The notes: a model not told the origin generated them from the letters alone. Numbered from the stretch's first letter, positions 1 to 7,871 are shown. The stretch is 64,000 nt of DNA from Methyloligella halotolerans (GCF_001708935.1 NZ_MASI01000005.1:62001-126000); one strand, 5' to 3'. Numbers and translations are program-made.

Positions 1-293
1 GCAACGGCGCCGACTTTCGGACCGTTCAGGCCCTTGCCGTAATGACGCCAGTCGATCGCCCGGTTGGACGAGATCGGGTTCGGCATCACGGAGCGCATGT
101 AGCGCCCACACCACTGCCGCGACCAACCGGTCGGATTCGTGCCGACGTCTTGGGTAGCCTTCTTGAGCCAGGGCGCCTTCGCCCCTTTCATGAACCCGCC
201 GATATTGGCGGTCTTCTTGCCGAATGGCATGTCGGCAAAGCTTGGCTGAACCGTGAGCATGAAGAGGCTCAAGGCGAGAAATACGACTCGCAT
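1..293 (-). CDS. Secreted TIGR02594/CHAP-like protein, partial at window edge
   Basis: The gene starts at ATG 293-291 with AGGAG about 9 nt upstream and runs off the left edge of the window. The first 20 residues form a signal peptide (MRVVFLALSLF...PSFA), so the product is exported. The visible mature part contains WCGRYMR and an AIDWRHYGKG stretch. These resemble the Cys-containing start and the later segment of TIGR02594/CHAP-type amidase-like proteins, which act on peptidoglycan. The signal peptide makes it look like a host protein and not the cytoplasmic NlpC/P60 gene (g14) of a GTA. It follows the truncated GTA tape-measure gene on the same strand after a gap of about 110 bp. The family call is from memory of motifs and covers only the N-terminal part. 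Confidence 0.55.
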   Translation of the reverse strand, partial: MRVVFLALSLFMLTVQPSFADMPFGKKTANIGGFMKGAKAPWLKKATQDVGTNPTGWSRQWCGRYMRSVMPNPISSNRAIDWRHYGKGLNGPKVGAV

Positions 294-409
294 ACACACT
301 CCTATTTGTTGTTTTGGGGAGTTACTCGATTCGAATGAGCCGCGAACTACAGGTTCGATGGGGCAGAATTCAGAATGAAAATGCGGCAGGGTGACGCGAT
401 TTTAAGCGA

Positions 410-691
410 TTATTGTCCATATTTGCGCAGCCACTGCCTCATTTCGCGTCTTTGTTGAACTATTTTCATTGCAACGGAGAGCGCCGATTCCAGAGCATGG
501 GAGGAGAGCGAAGCGACCAGCCGCTTCATGGTCTCCTCGAGCGTCCGCCCCTTCACCGCCGCATCGTCGAAGGCCCGCGTCAGATCTCGGGCGAAATCGT
601 CGCTCAGCCGGCTCGCATCGGAAAGCGAGGCCCGCAAGGGTCCGACATCGCCGCTGATCGTGACGACCAGCCCATCGACCGATTCCGCCAT
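410..691 (-). CDS. GTA tail tape-measure protein (g11-like), C-terminally truncated
   Basis: This 93-residue protein matches the central part of RcGTA gp11-type tape measures (FARDLTRAFDDAAVKGRTLE... then ALESALS). Family members are roughly 190-220 residues and end in a Gly-rich segment with a GEAGPEA-like motif, which is absent here. The reading frame ends in a charged tail (QQRREMRQWLRKYGQ) unlike the family. The ATG directly abuts the stop codon of the tail chaperone gene, as expected in the GTA operon. Tape-measure length sets tail length, so a functional product would give a very short tail. Truncation by a deletion that also removed g12-g15 is the simplest reading. Confidence 0.7.
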   Translation of the reverse strand: MAESVDGLVVTISGDVGPLRASLSDASRLSDDFARDLTRAFDDAAVKGRTLEETMKRLVASLSSHALESALSVAMKIVQQRREMRQWLRKYGQ

Positions 692-874
692 CTAAGTTTG
701 ATCCTTTGTCGTGTCGGGATAGCGCACCATCAGCGCGGCGAGATCGCCGGCGCTCGGCCGCAATCCACCGGCGCCCATCCCGAACACACCTCGCAAGGCG
801 GCATCCAGCTCCCGTGGCGTCATCGCCCAGAAATCCCGCGGAGCCAGTCGCAAAGTCCCCAGCCCCGCCGCCAT
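692..874 (-). CDS. GTA tail assembly chaperone (g10.1-like)
   Basis: From ATG 874 the product is 60 residues (LGTLRLAPRDFWAMTPRELDAALRG), matching the GTA gp10.1 / phage tail assembly chaperone family, which helps load the tape measure before tail-tube polymerisation. Homology seems to begin earlier: the same frame upstream reads FPWDQAM, a typical start of the family, but no ATG, GTG or TTG lies in that frame before it overlaps the end of the gp10 gene. The frame stays open upstream across a C CCT TTG heptamer in gp10, so the full product may be made by -1 frameshifting (see finding). The stop abuts the ATG of the tape-measure gene. Confidence 0.7.
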   Translation of the reverse strand: MAAGLGTLRLAPRDFWAMTPRELDAALRGVFGMGAGGLRPSAGDLAALMVRYPDTTKDQT

Positions 875-912
875 CGCCTGGTCCCACGGGAAGCTCTTCG
901 GGCTAGCAGTCC

Positions 913-1269
913 TTACTGCGCCGCCACGCTCTCCAAAGGGCGAACGCCTTTGTCCTCCGCGGCGCTCGCAAAGGTCGCCGCGAGCAGTCGCGCCACGATG
1001 TCGACGAACCCGGCCGCACCGCCATCCGCCCGCATGTCCGCCACCGCCTCGTCGCCAAGGTCGTAGCCCGCGCCGCGCAATCCCGCCCCGATCATCCGCA
1101 CCGCATCGCCGGCCCGGATCCGTCCGGCCTGAAACCGCTCGGCAATGGCCAGCATGTCGTCCTCGCCGAACGCCTGCTCCAGCTCGGCCAGCGCGCCCAG
1201 CGTCAGGCAGAGCCGATAGGTCTTCCCGTCCAGCTCCGCCTCGATCTCACCCCGATGCAAATTCGCCAT
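913..1269 (-). CDS. Gene transfer agent gp10 family protein
   Basis: The product is 118 residues (MANLHRGEIEAELDGKTYRLCLTLGALAELE), the characteristic start of the GTA gp10 family, a tail-tube assembly protein encoded just after the major tail protein. ATG 1269 was chosen over the in-frame ATG at 1287 because GGGGGCGTGAG lies immediately upstream and the family begins with MAN. It starts 10 bp after the major tail protein stop. The C-terminal end carries the candidate slippery site that could fuse it to g10.1. Confidence 0.85.
   Translation of the reverse strand: MANLHRGEIEAELDGKTYRLCLTLGALAELEQAFGEDDMLAIAERFQAGRIRAGDAVRMIGAGLRGAGYDLGDEAVADMRADGGAAGFVDIVARLLAATFASAAEDKGVRPLESVAAQ
934..940 (-). 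promoter_or_regulatory. Candidate -1 ribosomal slippery heptamer in gp10
   Basis: On the minus strand the bases read C CCT TTG in the gp10 reading frame, a perfect X XXY YYZ heptamer. It lies seven codons before the gp10 stop. Slipping back one base gives CCC TTT and continues without a stop into the g10.1 chaperone frame. Tail chaperone pairs in lambda-like phages are commonly expressed this way. Whether this site is used is inference. Confidence 0.4.
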
Positions 1270-1279
1270 CTCACGCCCC

Positions 1280-1696
1280 CTATGCATCCGCTGCGAAGCT
1301 GAGCGCGCCGGCGGAGTCGAGCCCCAGCTCGAAGTTCACCTCGCCATCATGCCGGCCGCCATATTCCAGGCTCGTGATCTGGAACGCCCCTTCGACCGTC
1401 CCGAAATCCGGCACGATGACCTGCCAGTCCCGGATGGTACCGGCGAAGAAATATCCCCGCAGGGTCTCGTCGGATTCCGCATCCTTGAAGATGCCGCTTC
1501 CCGTGATCCGCGCGGTCTTGATGCCGGCGCCGTCCAGCAGCTCGCGCCATTGCGCCGCCGATTCCTGATCGGTCACGTCCACGGTCGCCGCGTTGAAGGC
1601 CAGGCTGCGCGCCCGCAAACCCGCAACGGTCGTGAAATCCCCTGCCCCGTCCGTATCGACCTTGAGCAGCAGATCCTTGCCCTTTTGCGCTGTCAT
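1280..1696 (-). CDS. GTA/phage major tail protein, TP901-1 family (g9)
   Basis: The 138-residue protein begins MTAQKGKDLLLKVD and contains LRARSLAFNAATVDVTDQES, the hallmark of TP901-1/GTA gp9 major tail proteins that stack into the tail tube. It is full length for the family. It follows the DUF3168 tail terminator gene, but a palindromic repeat is inserted in the roughly 200-bp gap between them, unlike the tight packing usual in GTA clusters. Confidence 0.9.
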   Translation of the reverse strand: MTAQKGKDLLLKVDTDGAGDFTTVAGLRARSLAFNAATVDVTDQESAAQWRELLDGAGIKTARITGSGIFKDAESDETLRGYFFAGTIRDWQVIVPDFGTVEGAFQITSLEYGGRHDGEVNFELGLDSAGALSFAADA

Positions 1697-1748
1697 TCAG
1701 AGGTCCCTTCTTCGAGCCTTTGCATGCCGGGTCCGGTCGTTACCTGCC

Positions 1749-1826
1749 GCCACCCCGGCGAAAGCCGGGGTCCAGCCACCGCCCCTCTGTCTCGATTTGG
1801 ATACCGGCTTTCGCCGGAATGACGGG
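1749..1826. repeat. Intergenic palindromic repeat, type A
   Basis: Two imperfect stem-loops (CCCCGGCGAAAGCCGGGG and CCGGCTTTCGCCGG) in opposite orientation, separated by about 25 bp. A copy of the same type is at 3711-3789. It is a BIME/RIME-like element between GTA genes g8 and g9. Confidence 0.8.
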
Positions 1827-1899
1827 GTTAGGGTAGAGCCGCAGGCAACAAAAAAGGCGGCCCCAAAGCCGCCTCGTCGAAACGCGAATTTACCTAAAT

Positions 1900-2325
1900 C
1901 TAGGCAGCAACAGCCGCCGCCGGTTCCGTCACGGCGCGATAGCGCACGACCCCATGATAGGTCTCGCCGTCCGGATCCTGGCGCGTTTCCGAAAACTGAT
2001 AGCGGAGATTGATCAGCGCATGATCGTTCAGGCTGAACGCCTGATCGCTCAACAGCTCGCGGATCCGTTCGACCAACGCGTAGGCCTGCCGCTTGCCGCC
2101 AGAGCGCGACCAGACATGCAGCGTAACCAGATGCTCGGCGCCATCCTCGGTGCCCGTGCTCCAGTCGAAAACCGAGCTCTCACCGATGGTGACAAAAGGA
2201 TAGGCCGCACCTTGCGGGGGATGGTCGTAGACGCGCAAGCCGCCCAGCTGCGCGGTCAGTTCCGCCGAGCCGGCGAGCGCCTGATAGATCGCGCTCTGCA
2301 ATGACCATTCTGCGCTTTCCGCCAT
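1900..2325 (-). CDS. DUF3168 tail terminator-like protein (GTA g8)
   Basis: The 141-residue protein (MAESAEWSLQSAIYQAL... VYDHPPQGAAYPFVTIGES ... LHVWSRSGGKRQA) is a clear DUF3168 member. In RcGTA this is gp8, the tail terminator at the head-proximal end of the tail. The length is normal. It lies about 65 bp downstream of the HK97 gp10-like gene. Confidence 0.88.
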   Translation of the reverse strand: MAESAEWSLQSAIYQALAGSAELTAQLGGLRVYDHPPQGAAYPFVTIGESSVFDWSTGTEDGAEHLVTLHVWSRSGGKRQAYALVERIRELLSDQAFSLNDHALINLRYQFSETRQDPDGETYHGVVRYRAVTEPAAAVAA

Positions 2326-2390
2326 ATCCGTCTCCTTGATCCTCCAAGCCTCTATATGGGCCCGGAGGTCGCGTCTGAAAAGCCTCGTTT

Positions 2391-2780
2391 TCAGCGAACT
2401 TCAGACGAATCGCTCTTGAGAAACCGCGCGATAATCCTCTCCGCGCAGCCCCTAACATCCGGTAAATGCCTGCGCAGTGCAGGCGTCAGCCAAGGCTGCG
2501 CGCCCATGCGCCTTGTTCCGAATTCCAGGTAGCGGCCGACCGGGCTTGCCGTGCCGATTGTGAAGCGCGGCGCGTCTTGCTCTGCCGTCTCCACCACCCT
2601 GATGGAGCGCGCCAGCGCGCCGGTCCCGCCCGGGTGCTCCTGTTCCAGTGCCTGCCGCGCCTCGTCGGCGATCACGCTCGCCTGGTCGCGCAATTCCTCC
2701 CGCAGGTCCTGCGGCGCAGCGCCGATATCCAGTCGTCTCTTCAATGCCTCGAGACCGGAGAGTCTGCCGATGCTCCTCAC
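2391..2780 (-). CDS. HK97 gp10-like tail completion / morphogenesis protein
   Basis: The protein has 129 residues. Its pattern GGTGALARSIRV... TASPVGRYLEFGTRRMGAQPWLTPALR is diagnostic of the HK97 gp10 family (minor tail or neck protein): the YxEFGT box followed by QPWLxPA. It sits between the head-closure gene, whose stop is 3 bp upstream, and DUF3168. This position is usual for rhizobial GTA-like clusters. Confidence 0.88.
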   Translation of the reverse strand: MRSIGRLSGLEALKRRLDIGAAPQDLREELRDQASVIADEARQALEQEHPGGTGALARSIRVVETAEQDAPRFTIGTASPVGRYLEFGTRRMGAQPWLTPALRRHLPDVRGCAERIIARFLKSDSSEVR

Positions 2781-2783
2781 CAG

Positions 2784-3113
2784 CTAAAGCCCCCGCTCCT
2801 CACATTGGCAGCGCAACCAGCATTTGCGCTCATCGGGATCGATCACGGCATGTATCTCGAAGACCCTCTCGCCCTGGCGAAACCGCATCTCCGGCACCAC
2901 ACCATCGCGATAGCGCAAGGTGATGAGATGACTCACGTTTCCGGCAAGCCGTCCCGCCACGAGTTGCTCGTCCCCGCGCAGCGGTCGGACCACGCCCCAT
3001 AACGTCGTTACCGTGTTCCAGCTCTCGGTGAAGCCACCCCCGCCATCGTCCACTTTCGCCCGCTCCTCCAGGATCAGGCGATGGCGCAGCGCACCGGCCG
3101 GCACGCCATTCAC
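2784..3113 (-). CDS. Phage head closure / head-tail adaptor protein (GTA g7)
   Basis: The 109-residue protein (AGALRHRLILEER ... GGGFTESWNTVTTLWGVVRPL ... IHAVIDPDERKCWLRCQCEE) belongs to the SPP1 gp16/HK97 gp9-type head-closure family, the stopper that seals the portal before tail attachment. Its ATG overlaps the g6 stop by four bases, indicating translational coupling. Confidence 0.85.
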   Translation of the reverse strand: MNGVPAGALRHRLILEERAKVDDGGGGFTESWNTVTTLWGVVRPLRGDEQLVAGRLAGNVSHLITLRYRDGVVPEMRFRQGERVFEIHAVIDPDERKCWLRCQCEERGL

Positions 3114-3685
3114 AGCCGCACCTGCCGGTAAGGCGCCAGCAGCCCGGCGACCATCGCCGGCACCTCTGGCGGTTCACCGCCCGCCGGCACCGGCTCTCGC
3201 CGTTCGAACCAATGGACAATCAGCAGAAGCAGCGCCTGGCGGATGGGCCCCGGCACATCGTCAGCCGCGTCGCCGAAACCGCACCGATAGGCGATCTCGA
3301 TTCCGTTCAACGGTCGCAACGATGCGCCGCCGTTCGCGCCTTGGAAGATCAGCCGCGCCGGCTTGGAAAGCGCATCGTAGGCATAGGCATCTTGATCGAG
3401 TTCGTTCGTCCCGCCGTTCGCGGAGTGGATCGTGACGCTCTCAACACTTTGCAGCGGTGACAGTGGCAGCGCGACCGCACCCGCCCCCGGCACGCGGTCC
3501 AGATAGAACGACCACTCTTGCGTGATAAGTGCCAGCCCGTATTGCCGCTCGACCCAGCTCCGTGCGGAGACGATCAACGCGGAGATCAGATCGTCCTCCG
3601 CATCCTGGTCCACGCGCAAATGCGCCTTGGCCTCGGCCAGGCTGACCGGCTCCACCGCCGGTGCCGATGTCAGGGCAAGTGCCAT
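3110..3685 (-). CDS. Head-tail connector protein, gp6-like (GTA g6)
   Basis: The 191-residue protein contains LAEAKAHLRVDQDAEDDLISALI and SARSWVERQYGLALITQEW, the N-terminal helical signature of phiE125 gp8/GTA gp6 connector proteins that bind below the portal ring. It is full length. It is separated from the capsid gene by about 390 bp containing two palindromic repeats, where GTA genes are normally adjacent. Confidence 0.87.
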   Translation of the reverse strand: MALALTSAPAVEPVSLAEAKAHLRVDQDAEDDLISALIVSARSWVERQYGLALITQEWSFYLDRVPGAGAVALPLSPLQSVESVTIHSANGGTNELDQDAYAYDALSKPARLIFQGANGGASLRPLNGIEIAYRCGFGDAADDVPGPIRQALLLLIVHWFERREPVPAGGEPPEVPAMVAGLLAPYRQVRL

Positions 3686-3710
3686 GAGTATTCCTGTTTC
3701 AATTCAGCGT

Positions 3711-3789
3711 CCGTCACCCCGGCGTAAGCCGGGGTCCAGCCAAGCACTCAGAAGAGAGAGCTGGATGCCGGCTTTCGCCGGCATGACGG
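3711..3789. repeat. Intergenic palindromic repeat, type A
   Basis: Same structure as 1749-1826: CACCCCGGCGTAAGCCGGGG, about 25 bp, then GCCGGCTTTCGCCGGC and TGACGG. It lies between GTA g6 and the capsid gene. Confidence 0.8.
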
Positions 3790-3960
3790 GAATGGGGTCT
3801 CGCAGCAGAAGAAAGTGGCGGCCGCGCGCGTGGGAGGGAGCGCGACACGGCCGCCGGCCCGGCCAGGCTTTCCGTTGTGCGAAGTGTTGAGGAGTCATAC
3901 CGGTCTCATGCCGAGCATGACTCGTCCCGAGACGGCCCAGTCGTCGCCGCCCCACCCGTT

Positions 3961-4056
3961 GTCATTGCCCGGCTTGACCGGGCAATCCAGTAACCCCTGT
4001 GTCAGATCCTCTCGAACACCGGTGGCTACTGGATCCCTGCTTTCGCAGGGATGACG
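3961..4056. repeat. Intergenic palindromic repeat, type C
   Basis: GTCATTGCCCGGCTTGACCGGGCAATCCAG followed, after about 40 bp, by CTGGATCCCTGCTTTCGCAGGGATGAC. The two palindromes are bounded by inverted GTCAT/ATGAC ends. A related copy is at 7718-7847. It ends 16 bp before the capsid gene stop. Confidence 0.8.
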
Positions 4057-4071
4057 TCAGGAGGTATCGGC

Positions 4072-5397
4072 CTAGCTCGAGCCAAACTTCAGCAGCTTGA
4101 TCGCGTCGAAATCCTGCACGCCGCCGCCGACACGCTTGGTCGTGTAGAACAGCACGTAGGGCTTTGCCGAATAGGGATCGCGCAAGACCCGGATGCCCGC
4201 CCGGTCCACCACCAGATAGCCGCGCTTGAAGTCGCCGAAGGCGATGGCGAACTCGTCCGAGCCGATATCCGGCATGTCCTCGCTCTCCGCGATCGGATAG
4301 TTCATCAGCGTCGGCCAGGCCCCGGCCTTCTCGCCCGGATGCCAGAGATAGTTGCCGTCCTCGTCCTTGAACTTGCGGATCACGGCTTGCGTCGCCCGGT
4401 TCATCACCCAATGGGCGTTGGCGCGATAGCCCGACTTCAGGCTGTAGACGAGGTCGATCAGATCGTCGCTCGGGTCGGCGGTGTCGAACGTCCCGTCATT
4501 CCCGGTCGCGATATAGCCGATCTTGTCCCAGACCCAGGAGCCGTTGGCGACCGGCGTATAGTCGAGGAAGCCACGCGGCTTCGCATTCCCGTCGCCGAGG
4601 ACGAACGCCGTGCCTTCCTGTTCGGCAAAAGCGATCTGGATCTCCTCCGCCAGCCACTCGTCGATATTGACCGCCGAGTCGTCCAGCAGCGTCTGGGTCG
4701 CCGACGGCATGGCGTAAAGCTCCATGGTCGGAAAGGCGAGCTCGTCCAGTGTCGGCGAGTTGGTCTCCGGCCGGGTCGCAGTCTCCGCCACCCATCCCGT
4801 CGCCGGTCCGGTGATGGAGAACGGCTTCTTGTAGATGGAGCCGCTCACCGTGCGGTTGCCGGCGATGGCGCGGATCGGCGAGATCTCCTTCACCCCACGG
4901 ATCACGGCGGCCTCCGTTTCCGGCGGCACGAGATAACCGCCGTCGGAGCCGTCGCCGCCGGCGAGGTCCACCGAGAGAGCCTTCTCCTCCAGCCGATGCA
5001 GATTGCCCGTCTGGCCTTTGCGCATATAGGCGTGGAAGGCTGCCTTGTGCTGCAACACCGCCGGGCTTGAGAGGTCCGTCCCGGCGCCGCCCAACTGCGG
5101 CCGGCTCGCCTTCAGGGTCAGCTGATCCATCGCCGACTTCTGGGCATCGAGCGCGCGATTGATCCGCTCCAGCTTCTCCTCGGTGACGACGTCTGCCGAG
5201 ACGTTGCGCTCGATCTGGCGCAGCCGCTCATCGTTGTTCTCCTTGAAGGTCTCGAAGGTCCGCATGAACTCGTCGAAGGCCACCGCAACATCGTCGCCGC
5301 TGCCGCCGGCCTTGGTCTCGTAAAGCGCGCCCTGCCCTGACTTGATTTCGAATCCGGGCTCATGAGCTTCCGGATATTCGTTGTCGCTAATTCTCAC
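4072..5397 (-). CDS. Major capsid protein, HK97 family (GTA g5)
   Basis: The 441-residue protein has a charged N-terminal helical segment (about residues 40-100, the scaffold-like delta domain) followed by the HK97-fold capsid domain. Recognisable blocks are GGYLVPPETEAAVI, the E-loop/spine region around WVAETATRPETNSP, and QVRVGG-like C-terminal KRVGGGVQDFDAIK. GTA capsids form small heads that package random host DNA. The start overlaps the protease stop by four bases, as in other GTA operons. The open frame is intact. Confidence 0.92.
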   Translation of the reverse strand: MRISDNEYPEAHEPGFEIKSGQGALYETKAGGSGDDVAVAFDEFMRTFETFKENNDERLRQIERNVSADVVTEEKLERINRALDAQKSAMDQLTLKASRPQLGGAGTDLSSPAVLQHKAAFHAYMRKGQTGNLHRLEEKALSVDLAGGDGSDGGYLVPPETEAAVIRGVKEISPIRAIAGNRTVSGSIYKKPFSITGPATGWVAETATRPETNSPTLDELAFPTMELYAMPSATQTLLDDSAVNIDEWLAEEIQIAFAEQEGTAFVLGDGNAKPRGFLDYTPVANGSWVWDKIGYIATGNDGTFDTADPSDDLIDLVYSLKSGYRANAHWVMNRATQAVIRKFKDEDGNYLWHPGEKAGAWPTLMNYPIAESEDMPDIGSDEFAIAFGDFKRGYLVVDRAGIRVLRDPYSAKPYVLFYTTKRVGGGVQDFDAIKLLKFGSS

Positions 5398-5996
5398 ACT
5401 GCCTTTCTCGGAAGGGACGAGGTCGAACCCTCGCGCAAAAGAAAAGCGGCCCGCCGCATCTTCGCCGCGAGCCGCTGGCTCTGGTCCCTCCCAAGATCTT
5501 GCCTCCCAAGAACGTGTCTCCCAAGAACGTGTCTGCCTGGCGGACCCTGCCCGGCATGCTCCCCTTGCGCCTCCTGGCGCTTCACGAAGGAGACCCGCGC
5601 ATCGGCCAGCATGGGAAACGTCACGATCGAGATCTCCCAGAGGTCGATCTTATCGAGCCGCCGAATGCCGCTCTTCGGCTCGGTTCGCCCCTTCACCGTG
5701 CGGAAGCCGATGGAGAGCCCGTCCAACGCGCCGGCCCGCATCAACTCCAGCACCTCGCGGGCCCGTGCCACCCCCGGCAGCAGCCGGCCATGCACGAGCA
5801 GCCCGCGCGTATCCTCGCGGACATCCACCCACACGCCGATCGGCTCGTCCGGATTGTGCTGGAACAGCAGCTTGATGCCCCGCGCGCCCTTGGCCCTCAA
5901 GCTCTCGGCAAACGCGCCCGGCATCACCAGGTCGCGCCCGAGATCCATCCGCCCGAACAGGCTGGCGTAGCCGGAGAACGTCCCGTCCGCCTGCAC
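5394..5996 (-). CDS. HK97-family prohead protease (GTA g4), N-terminal leader out of frame
   Basis: The 200-residue frame from GTG 5996 carries the HK97 protease core: FSGYASLFGRMDLGRDLVMPGAF, the catalytic His in LLFQHNPDEPIG, and LSIGFRTVKG with its Ser. It trims the capsid delta domain during head maturation. Upstream, an ATG at 6061 starts a good leader (MKSTVVPLAAREASLRLRAFG) that is one base out of frame with the core. Restoring one G at about 5998-6002 joins them as ...RAFG-DVQADGTFSGYAS. The gene is therefore either frameshifted or carries a sequence error. The C-terminal tail contains a short repeat (GRHVLGRHVLG). Confidence 0.82.
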   Translation of the reverse strand: MQADGTFSGYASLFGRMDLGRDLVMPGAFAESLRAKGARGIKLLFQHNPDEPIGVWVDVREDTRGLLVHGRLLPGVARAREVLELMRAGALDGLSIGFRTVKGRTEPKSGIRRLDKIDLWEISIVTFPMLADARVSFVKRQEAQGEHAGQGPPGRHVLGRHVLGRQDLGRDQSQRLAAKMRRAAFLLREGSTSSLPRKAV

Positions 5997-6087
5997 ATCC
6001 CGAAGGCGCGCAGCCGCAGAGACGCCTCCCGCGCCGCAAGCGGCACGACAGTGCTTTTCATGTGCACGTTGTTACTAGTTCTCGGTC

Positions 6088-6180
6088 GTCATCACCGGGC
6101 TTGTCCCGGTGATCCATGAACACCTCAATGCGATATCAGGCACCGTGGTCATGGATGCCCGGCACAAGGCCGGGCATGAC
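6088..6180. repeat. Intergenic palindromic repeat, type B
   Basis: GTCATCACCGGGCTTGTCCCGGTGATCCATGAACA, a short spacer, then ATGGATGCCCGGCACAAGGCCGGGCATGAC. Copies of this type are at 7872-7964, 36636-36733 and 50297-50394 (inverted). Confidence 0.82.
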
Positions 6181-6211
6181 TCTGAATAATGACCGGTGCC
6201 CTGCGCGAGCC

Positions 6212-6412
6212 CTAAACCCCCTTCATGGTCACCGCAGCGATAAGGCTCGCCAGCGCCGCCATGGAGATCCAGAAAGCGAAATGGCCGATGAAGCCGAAGC
6301 CGCCGTCGACGAAGCCCAGCACGCCGATAATGTAGAGAAGAAGCGCGATCACCCCGAGTGCGATCGCGAAATACAGCATGTTCTTCGTCGGGGGTGTCAC
6401 CTGCACAGCCAT
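6212..6412 (-). CDS. Small two-helix membrane protein in GTA cluster (g3.5 position)
   Basis: The 66-residue protein has two hydrophobic segments (about residues 12-32 and 41-62) separated by a short glycine-rich turn. It occupies the place between portal and protease genes where RcGTA encodes the small g3.5 product. No catalytic motif is visible. The function is unknown; the position suggests a role in GTA production, but this is inference. Confidence 0.65.
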   Translation of the reverse strand: MAVQVTPPTKNMLYFAIALGVIALLLYIIGVLGFVDGGFGFIGHFAFWISMAALASLIAAVTMKGV

Positions 6413-6499
6413 TATAGCCCTCCCATATATTAGCCCGTGGGAAAGCTACCACGCCCGCACCCAGATCAAGCGCATCGCGGCCGTTTTCCACAAGCGGCG

Positions 6500-7699
6500 C
6501 TAAAGCACATCCCCACCCTCGACCGGGCCGTAGCCCACCGCCGCGCGCTTCTCGTTCACCGTCAGAAACTCCGACACCCGCACCCGCTCCCAAAGCGCCT
6601 CGCGCTCTACGGACAATGCTTCCACTGCATCGAGGTCCGGCCGCAGCTCCAGCCCGTCTTCGAATCCGGCGCCCAGCCAGCCTGAAAGCGCCTTCGCCGT
6701 CCGGTTCACCAGCGGTAGCACCGTCTGCCGCCAGAAGGTGCGGTTCGCCTCCTGGTAGTTCGAATAGGTATTGTCCCCGGGAATACCCAGCAGCATGGGC
6801 GGCACCCCGAGCGACAGAGCAATCTCCCGCGCCGCCAGATGCTTCGCCTGGATGAAATCCATGTCCTTCGGAGAGAACCCCATCCCCTTCCAGTCTAACC
6901 CGCCTTCCAGCAGCAGCGGCCTCCCGGCATTCCGCGCACCCGAAAAGCTGTCCTCGAGTTCGGTCTTCAGCCGCTCGTATTGCTCCGGCGCGAGCTGACC
7001 GTCGGCGGCCGAATAAACAAGCGCACCGGACGGGCACGCCGCATTGTCGAGCAGCGCCTTGTTCCAGTCCGCGCCCTGATTGTGGATGTCGATCGCCGCC
7101 GCCGCCGGCTCCAGGGGGCTCATCCCGTAATGGTCGTTCAGCGGATGAAACAGCGCCAGATGCAGGATCGGACGCACCCCGGCCGAGACATCCTGCACGA
7201 AGCGCACCGTCTCGCCGCCCACGCTGTAATCGTAAGCCTCCGGCCACCCATCCACGCCCGGCACGATCTTCATCCGGTCTGGCCGCAGCACATGCAGCTC
7301 CCGCGGCTCGCCGCCGACCGAGACCGCCTCGAGATAGGCATTCCCCGCCACCAGCAGATGGCCGTATGTCGCCTCCAGAAGCTCCGGCGTGCTTTGCGCT
7401 CCGTTGGGCTTGCTGATGAGCGCGAGCAGCGGATGCATATCCACCGCATCCTCACCCTCATAGAGATAAAGAGGCACCGACGCGGCCGCCTCGGCGATCA
7501 TGCGCACCGACCGATAGACGATCGGGTTCTTGGCGAAACCTTCCCTTGCGAAGGCTGAAGCATCCCGCGGGCTCCACACCGCCTGGCCGAATGCCGACAG
7601 GGCGATCAGCCGCGCCGTCCGGCTCGCCTTCGTTTCGTCGGGGGCTGTGCGTCCAAAGCCAAACGTTCTCGCCAGGCGCTGCCGCAATCCGTCTGCCAT
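6500..7699 (-). CDS. Phage/GTA portal protein, HK97 family (g3)
   Basis: The 399-residue protein shows the HK97 portal family blocks: NPIVYRSVRMIAEAAASVPLYLY near residue 60, LLVAGNAYLEAV, PLNDHYGMSPLEPAAAAID, and NTYSNYQEANRTFWRQTVLPL near the C-terminus. The portal forms the ring through which terminase packages DNA. The length is normal and the frame intact. It lies downstream of the large terminase gene, but about 350 bp of palindromic repeats separate the two. Confidence 0.92.
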   Translation of the reverse strand: MADGLRQRLARTFGFGRTAPDETKASRTARLIALSAFGQAVWSPRDASAFAREGFAKNPIVYRSVRMIAEAAASVPLYLYEGEDAVDMHPLLALISKPNGAQSTPELLEATYGHLLVAGNAYLEAVSVGGEPRELHVLRPDRMKIVPGVDGWPEAYDYSVGGETVRFVQDVSAGVRPILHLALFHPLNDHYGMSPLEPAAAAIDIHNQGADWNKALLDNAACPSGALVYSAADGQLAPEQYERLKTELEDSFSGARNAGRPLLLEGGLDWKGMGFSPKDMDFIQAKHLAAREIALSLGVPPMLLGIPGDNTYSNYQEANRTFWRQTVLPLVNRTAKALSGWLGAGFEDGLELRPDLDAVEALSVEREALWERVRVSEFLTVNEKRAAVGYGPVEGGDVL

Positions 7700-7717
7700 T
7701 CCGATGTCCTACTATGT

Positions 7718-7847
7718 GTCATTGCCCGGCACCCGGGCCCGGCGTAGCCGGCCCGAGCATGAACTCTACCGGGCAATCCAGTAACCCCGGTCTGAATGGT
7801 GATCGAAAGTCAGTGACGACTGGATCCCTGCTTTCGCAGGGATGACG
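7718..7847. repeat. Intergenic palindromic repeat, type C with inserted palindrome
   Basis: Same ends as the copy at 3961-4056 (GTCATTGCCCGG ... CTGGATCCCTGCTTTCGCAGGGATGAC). Its first stem-loop is interrupted by about 35 bp containing another palindrome (GGGCCCGGCGTAGCCGGCCCG), so the loop of one hairpin holds a second hairpin. Confidence 0.75.
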
Positions 7848-7871
7848 GCTGAGTTCGCCGTTCCACTCCTG

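Noticed and set aside
3704..3955. Short frames with VMPAKAGIQ, WITGTSPVMT or PGLRRGD peptides around the intergenic repeats
   Set aside because: These peptides are translations of the palindromic repeats and recur at each copy in both strands; they are not genes.
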